Assembly (NCBI GenBank): GCA_963664715.2
Contig: CAXXUY010000005.1
Location: 1 to 64,000 of the forward strand
Source of the DNA: JAPOXR01 sp963664715
Lineage (GTDB): Bacteria; Pseudomonadota; Alphaproteobacteria; Rhodobacterales; Rhodobacteraceae
Reading direction: 5' to 3'
Length of the DNA: 64,000 bases
Part shown: positions 47,231 through 55,340 of the stretch, in pieces
How the letters are laid out: each line of letters opens with the position of its first letter
Numbering within the stretch: the stretch's first letter is position 1
Made by a program: the position numbers and the translations under genes
The notes under the pieces: generated by a model
Database searches by the model: none
Seen by the model: the letters and a program-made list of their open reading frames with translations, nothing else
What the model was told of the DNA's origin: nothing

Positions 47231-48123
47231 GACCGACACTCCTCTTTGTGTCAAAATGAAACAATTGTGGGACATTTGGCAACTGAGACCTTGAGGCTTG
47301 TTTCAGCATCGTCATCATTCTGGAGCAACCATCACCAACGCGATGATGCGTACGCGGCTGCGGGCAGGTATTCGTTGCTGATGATGATCGCCCCTCTCGA
47401 CACCAACCGCCATGCGCGGAATGGAAATGCCTCTTCACCCGTCAATCCAGTTGCAGTGCAGCGCTGTTTGCAAGGTGTCCGCGGACGATCGTGAACTCCC
47501 CGGGCAGACTTGAAGCGATGTTGGAGGGCCGCGACGAAGTGCAATCCGGTGCCTTTCCTGCTTGAACTGGCAAGACGTCTGATTCGAACGCTCAACATGG
47601 CTGACAATTCGGTCTTCAATCCGTTCCGGGAAAGGACACCGACTCGATTGGCCGCTGCCAATGCGGTCGAAACAGTTTCTGCACAGCGGTCGAATCGCGC
47701 TATCATGCGTTGGAAATTGCGCGTCGGGCGTCATGATCTCGCGTCAGCGTGCCGTTGACCTCTCGTACAGGAACGCCTCCGTCGAGCTCGGCCTTGCCGC
47801 AGGTCTGCGCCTTGCAACCGAGGCTGATTTGCCAGCATTCTTCGATCGCATTGCCCCAAAAGTGCGATGCAGATCCCCGAACTCCAGTCGCGAAAGCGCA
47901 GTGTGAAGATCAAACACAAGCCACACCGGCTTAAACTCAAGCTCCAGGATACTTCTTGACCTTGGGATCCTAAATCGGTCCATTGGTCGCAGAAAATGCT
48001 GTGGGATAGCGTTTTCGTTCGCAGGTGACGACAGATCGCAGACAACAGGAGTGCTCGCGAGCAAGGATTCCAACCCGCTGAACAGCACTGCTACCCACAG
48101 GTCTCCTGAATCTGAAATTCGCA
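47231..48123. other. Decayed intergenic region with one operator-like site
   Basis: About 890 bases without a supportable gene. Short frames on both strands have mixed composition typical of broken sequence. The only clear element is a GntR-type operator at 47962-47973 preceded by a -35-like TTGACC. An IS630 remnant follows directly. Confidence 0.4.
47956..47984 (+). promoter_or_regulatory. Operator copy 1 with -35-like box
   Basis: TTGACC (47956-47961) is followed at once by TTGGGATCCTAA (47962-47973), one mismatch from the palindrome TTGGGATCCCAA found at five other places. A weak -10 candidate (TCCATT) lies 17 bases after the hexamer. It points toward the first sulfatase but is cut off from it by transposon debris. 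Confidence 0.45.
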
Positions 48124-48345
48124 TCAAACCTCTTCGTTCACGCCGAGCTTGTTCGCCTTGAGACAGAACCTCCTGACGGACGCAAGGATCTCGTCGGCGG
48201 ACTTGACCCACTTGTAGGGCTTCGGCTTCTCGTTGTGCGCGTCGATGAAAGACATGATGTCCGCGTTGAGCTCCGCGACCGAGAGATGAACGCCTATCCG
48301 CAGCTTCTTCCGGGTCAGTTCCGCAAACCAGCACTCTACCTGGTA
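48124..48345 (-). mobile_element. IS630-family transposase remnant (C-terminal ~73 residues)
   Basis: The minus strand reads an open frame ending at TGA 48124 with QVECWFAELTRKKLR, then SVAELNADIMSFIDAHNEKP, then PYKWVKSADEILASV. This is the C-terminal end of IS630-type transposases, starting right at the NQVE region that holds the last catalytic glutamate. A stop codon lies directly upstream and nothing of the first two thirds is found. No inverted repeats could be assigned. It marks an old insertion between the operator copy at 47962 and the first sulfatase gene. Confidence 0.75.
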
Positions 48346-48513
48346 TCAAGTTCTTTGGCGAACTTTGATCGCAAGGCCCTCGGTAGCGTTGAGGTCGCAA
48401 TTCGACTTGCAGTCGCCGTGCTGATCATGGTCAGGCCCGCCGAGGTTTATGTTCCGGCGCTGGCCGCCGGTGTGTTGATCATCGGGGTGCACATGTTCCG
48501 AAGCCGAACTTAG
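48346..48513 (+). pseudogene. Possible C-terminal fragment of a membrane permease
   Basis: Directly after the IS630 remnant the plus strand reads ~55 residues with two hydrophobic segments (VEVAIRLAVAVLIMV and VYVPALAAGVLIIGVHMF) and then stops. The pattern resembles the C-terminus of TRAP-type permeases, but the assignment is weak. It lies 67 bases before the first sulfatase gene, in the same direction, and would be the stump of a gene truncated by the insertion. Confidence 0.3.
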
Positions 48514-48579
48514 GCGCAGGCCGAACAGTCAGACGCAGAATCCAACGGTTGAAACAAACTCCAGCAGATGGATCAACGC

Positions 48580-50163
48580 ATGACTGAACGGCCGAGCTAG
48601 ATTCTCTTTGTCACCGACCAGCAGCGGGTTGATCGCCTCGGATGCTACGGCCATCCTGTATTACGGACCCCGAATATCGATGAAATGGCCAAGCAGGGCG
48701 TTGTATACGACCGGTTCTATGTTGCATCACCCGTCTGCATGCCGAACCGTGCCAGCCTCCTGACCTGCAGAATGCCGTCGAGCCACGGCGTCAGATCCTT
48801 GGGTATACCCTCGGCTCACCATAACGTAACCTTCGTCGAAATGCTGCGCGCCGCCGGTTACGACACCGCGATGATCGGCAAGAGTCACGTGCAGAACCTG
48901 ACCGACTGGGCACCTCAAATCGAGCCTAGGCGATATCGGCAAGGGTATCGGGCGCCGCCCGAAGAACTGGCGCAGGCCGTACGTTCGGACCTGGACAATG
49001 CAGGCTGTCAAGCGGAACGGCAGCACTTCTGGATGCAGGACAGTCCAACGATGCCGACCCCGTTCTACGGGTTCGACCACGTGGATCTCGTCTTGCGGCA
49101 CGGCACCATGAATGGCGGCGATTACGAGATCTGGCTGAAGAACGAGGCGCCAGAGGTTCTTCCTTTACGGGGCCGCGAAAGTCAGCTCCCGCATGACTAT
49201 ATCTGCCCCCAGGCCATCCGCACTCCTGTCCCGGAAGAGTACTATTCAACTACGTACATCGCCGATCGCGCCTGCGAGTGGCTTGAAGGTCGCAAAGGCA
49301 ATTCAAGACCGTTTTTCCTGATGGTTTCCTGGCCTGATCCACACCACCCGTTCAATCCGCCAGGCAGGTATTGGGATATGTACCAGCCAGAGGATATGGT
49401 GATCCCGCCAGCTTTCTTGGTCAACGACTGGGACCCGCCAGAATATGTCAGGTTCGCTGAGCGCGACCTTGCGGGCGACAAGACTCTGGGCCAAGAGTCG
49501 GGTTTTTCTGTCGCTGTTTCAAAACAGGAAGCACTGGAGGCCCGCGCCCTGACCTGTGGCATGATCACAATGATCGACGATGCGGTTGGCCGAGTTCGAG
49601 CGGCGGCGAAATCTGCAGACATCGCCGACAACATGGCTCAGATCTTCACCTCGGATCACGGCGATCACCTGGGCGACCACAGGCTCTTGTTCAAAGGGGC
49701 AGAACAATACGACACACTCACGCACGTGCCGTTTATCTGGGCTGACCCCAAAGGGCGGCAAGGCGGACGATGTTGTGCTCTTGCGCAGACAATCGATATC
49801 GGCACGACAATCCTGGAACACGCCAGGGTTGAAGCGCCTGACGGCGTGCAAGGTCAGGCCCTTTCCGTCGCTGGTGGCACCGAACGCGCTTCGGCACTAA
49901 TCCAGTATGACACAAAGCGCACTCAGGAGGCGTTTGGACCCGAGCCGCGTGCCCACACAATCATCCGCGATCGTTGGCGTCTGACACTCTATCTCGGCAT
50001 ATGCCAGAATGAGCTATTTGACCTCGAAGACGACCCGGACGAGATGAGGAATTTGTGGAACAGCGAGGTGCACGCGGATGTCAAGAACGACCTGATTCAG
50101 AAGCTCGCAGAACTCGAAGTCGCCACGGTTGACCGAGTGCCCCTGCCAACGGCCCAAGGTTGA
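48580..50163 (+). pseudogene. Type I (FGly) sulfatase, disrupted by an amber codon
   Basis: Reading from the ATG at 48580 gives MTERPS, then TAG at 48598-48600, then an uninterrupted sulfatase (ILFVTDQQRVDRLGCYGHP...). The aspartate of TDQQ, a metal ligand of all type I sulfatases, lies between the stop and the next ATG (48685). A protein restarted there would therefore lack it. The formylglycine site is present (SPVCMPNRASLL, Cys codon 48736-48738). The following TGR is TCR, a Gly to Cys change at 48766-48768 in the motif read by the formylglycine-generating enzyme. Other parts are intact, including FTSDHGDHLGDH near the middle and the LFDLEDDPDEMRNL C-terminal motif. I judge it inactive in this genome, barring sequencing error. 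Confidence 0.75.
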
Positions 50164-50314
50164 GGAAGCTCAATTGCAATCGGACACCAGCGACGGCTGA
50201 GCAGAGATCCCCGATGCCAACCGATGATCTCAGGGACATGGACCAACTTTGAATCGATGGCCATGCGGACTCATTGAACAACACGCTCGCGAATGCGGCG
50301 ATTTGAAGGTATAG

Positions 50315-50810
50315 TCAGATCTCTGCCTGCTGCATGGGTCGATCCACTGCGGAACTCCAGAACCGCCCTTTCGAATTGAGGGCGTTGACGAGCGACGTCA
50401 TACCTCCGTTTGACATTTGGTTGAGCCAGGAAATCGAAGCCACAACTTGAAAGCGCGGGTATGGATGGGCACCGGATATCTCGACGAGGGTACAGGAGTC
50501 ACTGACCACTCGTCTCCAGACATTACCGGGTTCATCGTTTCCAGCGCTGCGTCAAGTAGCGCCCTGACCCCTTCTTCTTCATCCCTCGAGAGGCTCTTTC
50601 CGTGGAACGTCCTGATAGCTGGCAGATGCAAGTCAGCCGATTTTCCTGGCTACCGGGCTGCATCAACCAGGCGATCAGCAAGCAGAGAACAGAACCCTGC
50701 TCAGGAAGCATTTCTCAAGGTAGGAACGGATGTCGTTTGATTCGACGAATACCAAGTCGTCATGCGCCGACCTGACCGCGCCCGCTGCGACGATTTTGTC
50801 GATATCGGGG
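50315..50810 (-). pseudogene. Possible decayed gene downstream of the MBL sulfatase
   Basis: Three protein-like stretches in different minus-strand frames follow one another: DKIVAAGAVRSAHDDLVF and FVESNDIRSYLEKCFL (about 50680-50805), RDEEEGVRALLDAALETM (about 50520-50600), and FQVVASISWLNQMSNGG then MTSLVNALNSKGRFW (50315-50460). Together they look like the remains of one frameshifted gene, family unrecognised. It begins just after the stop of the MBL gene, so it may once have been its operon partner. Weak evidence. Confidence 0.3.
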
Positions 50811-50813
50811 CCT

Positions 50814-52100
50814 TTACTGTTCAAGTTCTTTCGAGCACATCAGATAGTAGTGGCGAGCCGTGCAGTTGATCTGTTCGTCAGCATATTCTCTCAGGATCTC
50901 GACTTTGAGCTTCGTCGCTCTCTCGCGTTGCTGACCGGAAACAATCAGGCGGTCGACCAGCTGTAGAGCCCATTGAAAGTCGCCAGTTGACCGAGCTTTT
51001 TCTGCTGCTGGAATGATTGCGTCCGGGCCACCGACCAAATCGATGAACCGCTCGGCCTCATCACTTGGAGAAAGCTGACCGAGTGTCGTCGGGTTGCCGT
51101 CGAACCAGCCCATCATACCCACGCAATAGGCGCGAACCGACCAGTCTACGCGTCCATAGAACTCCCGCAGGTACGGCTTCTCAGCCAGCTTACTCGGCAA
51201 CTTCACGGTGTGCGCCAACTCGTCGATGGTCAAGCCGGCATCCATGCCATTCCGAGTTTCATTGATGACGTGGCGAATCGCGTCGCGGTAGTCGCGCAAT
51301 ACTTCTCTGATTTGTTCCGCATCGATCAACGCCTTTGTATGACCTGGAGCCAAGACGTCCGCGTCGAACTCCATGAGACGGTCCAGCGTGTCTGCCCACG
51401 CGTCAAAATCACGGTAAACAGTCCCGCGAATGGCGTAGAGGTTCGGGAAGGAACGGTAGAAATTATCTCCGCAAAACAGCACTTTCTTGTCCGGGTACCA
51501 GACGACCATGTGGTCGGGCGTTTCACCTGGCGCCATCACCAACTGCAGTTCAACTCCACATCGCGAAATCTGTTCGCCGTCATCGCCAATCCTTCGGGTC
51601 GGGGGAAGACTGCCCGCCCCTAAGCCTCTTAGCGGTCGATCGCCCGGGCCCACACCGATACCGATGATTTCGTCCGGATAGGACAACCCGATGCCGAACT
51701 GCCGTTTGGTTCGAACCTGCATTGCCCTGGTTGGACGAGGATGTTCGGTCGCGACAATCAATGAATCGTCAGAGAACCTGTTGCTCGCAATGATTTCGGG
51801 CTCTGCGCCATCCGCGAAGACCGTCGCTCCGGAAACGTGATCGCGATGCGAGTGGGTGTAGATGATCGTCTTGACGGGGAGGTTCGTAAATTTCCGGAAC
51901 TCGGCCAAGATGGCCTCTGCAGCGCCTGTGGACTCAGAGGTATCAATTATGATCAGGCCATCTTCCCCGACGATCATGTAGACGTTTGAGGCCGCAAATC
52001 CGAAGGCTTGGTAAACGTTGTCCGAGAGCAGGACCACTTCCTTCTGAAAATACCGAGGGTGGGCTTCCAATTCCGGATGCATAGACTTCAATTCCTCCAT
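50814..52100 (-). CDS. Alkylsulfatase-type metallo-beta-lactamase protein (type III sulfatase family)
   Basis: A 428-residue MBL-fold hydrolase. The zinc motif THSHRDHVSGA, the later MAPGETPDHMVVWYPDKKVLFCGDNFY and LAPGHTKALID give the remaining metal ligands. The C-terminal part (MMGWFDGNPTTLGQLSP, then SDEAERFIDLVGG) is the alkyl-sulfatase dimerisation domain of SdsA1-like linear alkylsulfatases. It lacks a Sec signal, so it acts in the cytoplasm, and it is shorter than SdsA1 (no sterol-carrier-like domain). It is divergent from the second sulfatase. Its promoter probably overlaps operator copy 2. The substrate could be an alkyl or aryl sulfate ester or another ester; intact and likely functional. 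Confidence 0.8.
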   Translation of the reverse strand: MEELKSMHPELEAHPRYFQKEVVLLSDNVYQAFGFAASNVYMIVGEDGLIIIDTSESTGAAEAILAEFRKFTNLPVKTIIYTHSHRDHVSGATVFADGAEPEIIASNRFSDDSLIVATEHPRPTRAMQVRTKRQFGIGLSYPDEIIGIGVGPGDRPLRGLGAGSLPPTRRIGDDGEQISRCGVELQLVMAPGETPDHMVVWYPDKKVLFCGDNFYRSFPNLYAIRGTVYRDFDAWADTLDRLMEFDADVLAPGHTKALIDAEQIREVLRDYRDAIRHVINETRNGMDAGLTIDELAHTVKLPSKLAEKPYLREFYGRVDWSVRAYCVGMMGWFDGNPTTLGQLSPSDEAERFIDLVGGPDAIIPAAEKARSTGDFQWALQLVDRLIVSGQQRERATKLKVEILREYADEQINCTARHYYLMCSKELEQ

Positions 52101-52280
52101 TATTTCGGCAACTCTGCGTGCCTTCGACGGGGATCATCTTGAAAGGTGGCCAAGATCGGGGCATTGATCCTCATCCGGTGATCCAAAATTCGCGCCGATC
52201 AAATTCTGCTGCCATAGGCGGCGGTTCGACCTGCAACCGGGATTCACTGTTTAGTCCCCGTCACTTAGCCCTTCGTCGAA

Positions 52281-52309
52281 TTTGTAGCAATTTGGGATCC
52301 CTAATGCAA
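52281..52309 (-). promoter_or_regulatory. Operator copy 2 in a candidate MBL promoter
   Basis: The palindrome core TTGGGATCCC at 52292-52301 lies inside the 17-base spacer between a minus-strand -35-like TTGCAT (52304-52309) and a -10-like TACAAA (52281-52286). Transcription would run toward the MBL sulfatase gene. The rest of the 518-base gap 52101-52618 shows no gene. Confidence 0.45.
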
Positions 52310-52347
52310 CATTATCTCGAGAAACCGGGGAAGTTTGGCGCACTTCA

Positions 52348-52376
52348 TTGATTTGGGATCCCAAGAATGCGATTCA
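52348..52376 (+). promoter_or_regulatory. Operator copy 3 in a candidate sulfatase promoter
   Basis: A perfect TTGGGATCCCAA (52353-52364) starts within TTGATT (52348-52353) and is followed 17 bases after that hexamer by GATTCA (52371-52376). The geometry is the same as at copy 5 (TTGAAA, 17 bases, GATTAT). Its centre is 61 bases, close to six helical turns, from copy 2. Confidence 0.5.
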
Positions 52377-52618
52377 AGGTCTGAAACAATCGATCTTGGG
52401 ACCATCGACCTGCAAAGTTGAATTGCTCTGCCGATGATCCTTTGGAAGGAAATGCGCGGCACGAATAGCCATGTGGTCAACCTGAAATAAACAACCTGGC
52501 CTTTGTCCTGCGGAAAACGCAGTTGCCGACGATGATGCGGAGGGGTGCGGCCGGACCCGAAGCTGGTCTGTAGAGCGCGCCAGGCGATACGAATAACACA
52601 GCAAGTGTTGAAACTCAC

Positions 52619-54255
52619 ATGGCCCGAAAGAACATTCTCTTCATCATGTGCGACCAGTTGAGGTTCGACTACCTTGGCTGTTCCGGACATCCGACGATCA
52701 AGACGCCAAACATCGATGCACTGGCCGCTCGCGGTGTGGCATTTTCCAACACCTATTGCCGGTCACCGATTTGCGGCCCGTCACGCATGAGCATCTATAC
52801 CGGGCGATATGTCTCGTCACACGGGGCGGCCTCAAACTTCACGCCTCTTCGCATCGGCGAAAGGAATATCCGACATCACCCGAACCCGCTGGGAGTTCGA
52901 ACAGTCCTGGTTGGAAAAACGCACGTTGTTCCAGACCGTGAGGGAATGGCGAGGCTGGGATTGACGCCGAAAGCGCGATTTGTGTGCATCATGCACAAGG
53001 CGGGTTCGATGTGGTTGAACGAGATGATGGCGTCCACCCGGACACGATGGTTCGCGATGATCTGGCTTACAACAATTTCCTAAAGTCAAGGGGATACACC
53101 GAAGACGACAATCCCTGGCACTGGGCTGCCAACTCGGTCGAAACTGAAGAGGGCGTTCGGTCCGGATTCTTCAATGACAGAGTGGACTTGCCGGCCAGGG
53201 TCTCGGATGAAGACTCGGAGACTCCTTACATGACCCGGCGCGCAGTTGAGTTCCTGTCCGAGGACGATGGCGAAACGCCATTCCTGCTCCACCTGTCTTA
53301 CATAAAGCCTCATTGGCCCTATGTCGCGCCCGCACCCTACAATGACATGAACTCGGCCGACAATGTGATCCCGGCGGTCAGGTCAGATGCGGAATTGACC
53401 GATCCAAACCCGCTCGCCAAACATTTCATGGAGCGGGTCGCAGGAAAGACCTTCAGCAGAGAAGCCGCCAGGGAGAAGAAAATTGCTGCCTATATGGGGC
53501 TGGTTTCCCAGATCGACGATCAGCTTGGAATCTTGTTCGAGTTCGGGGATGAGCTAGGCCTGCTCGACGAAACGATGATCGTGTTTACATCCGACCACGG
53601 AGACTATCTCGGCGACCACTGGATGGGCGACAAGGACTATTTCCACGGCCCATCGGTCAAGATTTCCTTGATCATCGTGGACCCCGGCAGCGCTGCCGAC
53701 AGAACCCGAGGAACCGTCGATAACTCGCTCGTCGAGTCGATCGACCTGATCCCGACCTTCGTGGACTACCTTGGTGGAGAGGTCGCCTCGCATATCCTGG
53801 AAGGACTCTCGCTGAAGCCAAAAATCCGCGGTGAGGCGACCGACTGGCGGGACTATGTCATCAGCGAGTATGACTATTCCTGTCAGGTGTTTCGTCCTGA
53901 GACAGGCAGGGTACCGCTTGACTGCCGGTCCTACATGATCGCCACGAAGCGATGGAAGTATGTGTATGCTCCAGGGTTTGCGCCGGTATTGTTCGACCTG
54001 GCAAATGACCCGGACGAATTGACCGATCTTGGGCGCAGCCCCGGTCATGTCGACATCCGCCAATCAATGTTCAACAGGCTCGCCGAATGGTCGTTGCAGT
54101 ATCGTCAGCGCGAATCCTGGTCAGAACACCACAATACTCGAATGACCGGGATGGAAGAGCAGCTTGGCGTCCTGATTGGCTATTGGGATGAGAAAGACGC
54201 TGCAGGCAAGGACCCAAACATACTGCCTGTTCGAAAACCACTGAACCCAGATTGA
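52619..54255 (+). pseudogene. Type I (FGly) sulfatase / phosphonate-monoester-hydrolase-like, frameshifted
   Basis: The first 118 codons read well: MARKNILFIMCDQLRFDYLG with the metal aspartate D12, and SPICGPSRMSIYTGR with the formylglycine cysteine C52 in a perfect CxPSRxxxxTGR motif. After GLTPK (codon ending near 52972) the family sequence continues in another frame as SAICVHHAQGGFDVVERDD, and runs to TGA 54253-54255. Loss of one A from an AAAA run at 52970-52972 would explain it. The second part has the remaining metal site FTSDHGDYLGDH and the C-terminal FDLANDPDELTDL. It is either freshly broken or a homopolymer sequencing error; the rest looks under selection. Divergent from the MBL gene. 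Confidence 0.75.
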
Positions 54256-54366
54256 GCAGATTCAGCCCTTTTGGCACGCCTGGAACTGTGTTTGCCAACT
54301 TGGGTTGAGAGCATTGGCGCGGCTATCCGGCAAGGTCATCGTGCCGACGCTTCGGAACGTGCTGTC

Positions 54367-55137
54367 TCAGGCGTCTGGTGCAAGAGGCTCGGTTGCTGAG
54401 AATGCCACCAGGTCGGCGACAGTCAGGCTTTCGTCCCTCTTCTCGAAGGTCTGGATGTATTCGATCATTGTATGCGAGTGCTCGCGCATCATTCCCTCGG
54501 CGCGCACCGGATTGCCCTTCTCGATGGCCTCGAAGATCACCTGATGCTGTGCATTTCCCAATTGCAATCTGAAAAGGCCGCGTTTGAAATGATCGGGTGT
54601 GTCTCCGACGGTCCGGTCGAAGACCATCGATCCAACCGCCAGCATGGGCAAGTGGCTAATCTGCTTGCAGGTGTATCCGACGTAATCGTTTCCACATGCT
54701 GAGAGAATCTCCGTGTGGAACACCTTGTTGGCTGCCTGAGCCCTCCTGATCACGGCTTCGTCGAGCCCGCCAAGGCTTGTGAGTTCGTCAATTGCTGCAT
54801 TTATCCCTTCGATGGCGAGGGCCATTTCAGGCAGGTGATTTGCGCGACTCGGGTTCTGGGCCATCAACCGCGCCGCGAGACCTTCGAGATGACCGCGGAC
54901 CTCTACAGCCTGAAGAATGTCTTGCACGGTTGGGCTTTGAACCCTGTAGCCGCGACCCTCACCGCGGCGAATGACGCCTTCGTGTTCGAGCAAACGCAAG
55001 GCCAACCGAACAGGTGTTCTCGAGACATCGTAGTTGTCGCAAAGCTGTGCTTCCGAGACTCGTTCGCCCTCCTTGAAAGCTCCCAGGATAATGTCCTGTC
55101 GGATACGTGCCGCGAGTTCAGTATCAATGGATTCCAT
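54367..55137 (-). CDS. GntR-family (FCD, VanR-like) transcriptional repressor
   Basis: A 256-residue regulator. The winged helix-turn-helix (IRQDIILGAFKEGERVSEAQL, then SRTPVRLALRLLEHEG) is followed by an FCD effector domain (ILQAVEVRGHLEGLAARLM, with the histidine-rich FHTEIL and HQVIFEAIEKGNPVRAEGMMREHSHTMI). These parts resemble VanR of Caulobacter, the vanillate-responsive repressor. I start at the ATG 55137; a longer frame is unsupported. The candidate promoter puts the transcription start at about the ATG itself, so the mRNA may be leaderless. It is divergent from the TRAP operon. Three operator copies lie between the two, so it probably represses itself and the operon. Confidence 0.88.
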   Translation of the reverse strand: MESIDTELAARIRQDIILGAFKEGERVSEAQLCDNYDVSRTPVRLALRLLEHEGVIRRGEGRGYRVQSPTVQDILQAVEVRGHLEGLAARLMAQNPSRANHLPEMALAIEGINAAIDELTSLGGLDEAVIRRAQAANKVFHTEILSACGNDYVGYTCKQISHLPMLAVGSMVFDRTVGDTPDHFKRGLFRLQLGNAQHQVIFEAIEKGNPVRAEGMMREHSHTMIEYIQTFEKRDESLTVADLVAFSATEPLAPDA

Positions 55138-55143
55138 ACTCGC

Positions 55144-55172
55144 ATTGACTATCAATTGGATCCCAAAGTCAA
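55144..55172 (-). promoter_or_regulatory. Operator copy 4 in the GntR gene's own promoter
   Basis: On the minus strand TTGACT (55167-55172) is followed at once by TTGGGATCCAA, the imperfect palindrome at 55156-55166, inside a 17-base spacer before a weak GTCAAT (55144-55149). A start site 7 bases on would fall on the ATG at 55137. Confidence 0.45.
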
Positions 55173-55212
55173 GGAGAAGAGCCAAAACCTGGTCAAAACC
55201 CAACAGTATTGC

Positions 55213-55241
55213 TTGAAATGGGATCCCATTTATACGATTAT
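55213..55241 (+). promoter_or_regulatory. Operator copy 5 inside the TRAP operon promoter
   Basis: TTGAAA (55213-55218), a 17-base spacer and GATTAT (55236-55241) form a fair sigma70 promoter. The 16-bp perfect palindrome AAATGGGATCCCATTT (55216-55231) fills the spacer and overlaps the -35 box. Its centre is 63 bases, six helical turns, from copy 4. Confidence 0.55.
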
Positions 55242-55289
55242 CGGTAACAACTAGCCACACGTATGGAAGTCGGCGTAACGGTGACCCAG

Positions 55290-55303
55290 TTTGGGATCCC
55301 AAA
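55290..55303 (+). promoter_or_regulatory. Operator copy 6 in the TRAP operon leader
   Basis: A perfect 14-bp palindrome TTTGGGATCCCAAA between the promoter and the dctP-like start, 73 bases (seven helical turns) from copy 5. Its position suggests a roadblock or a looping partner. Confidence 0.55.
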
Positions 55304-55340
55304 TCGTCGTCGCCATTCGAGCAACTTTGGAGGAAAAATC

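Noticed and set aside
52960..52985. Programmed ribosomal frameshift in the second sulfatase
   Set aside because: The site (CCGAAAGC) is not a slippery heptamer and no stimulatory pseudoknot is evident; sulfatases are not known to use one. A deletion or sequencing error is simpler.
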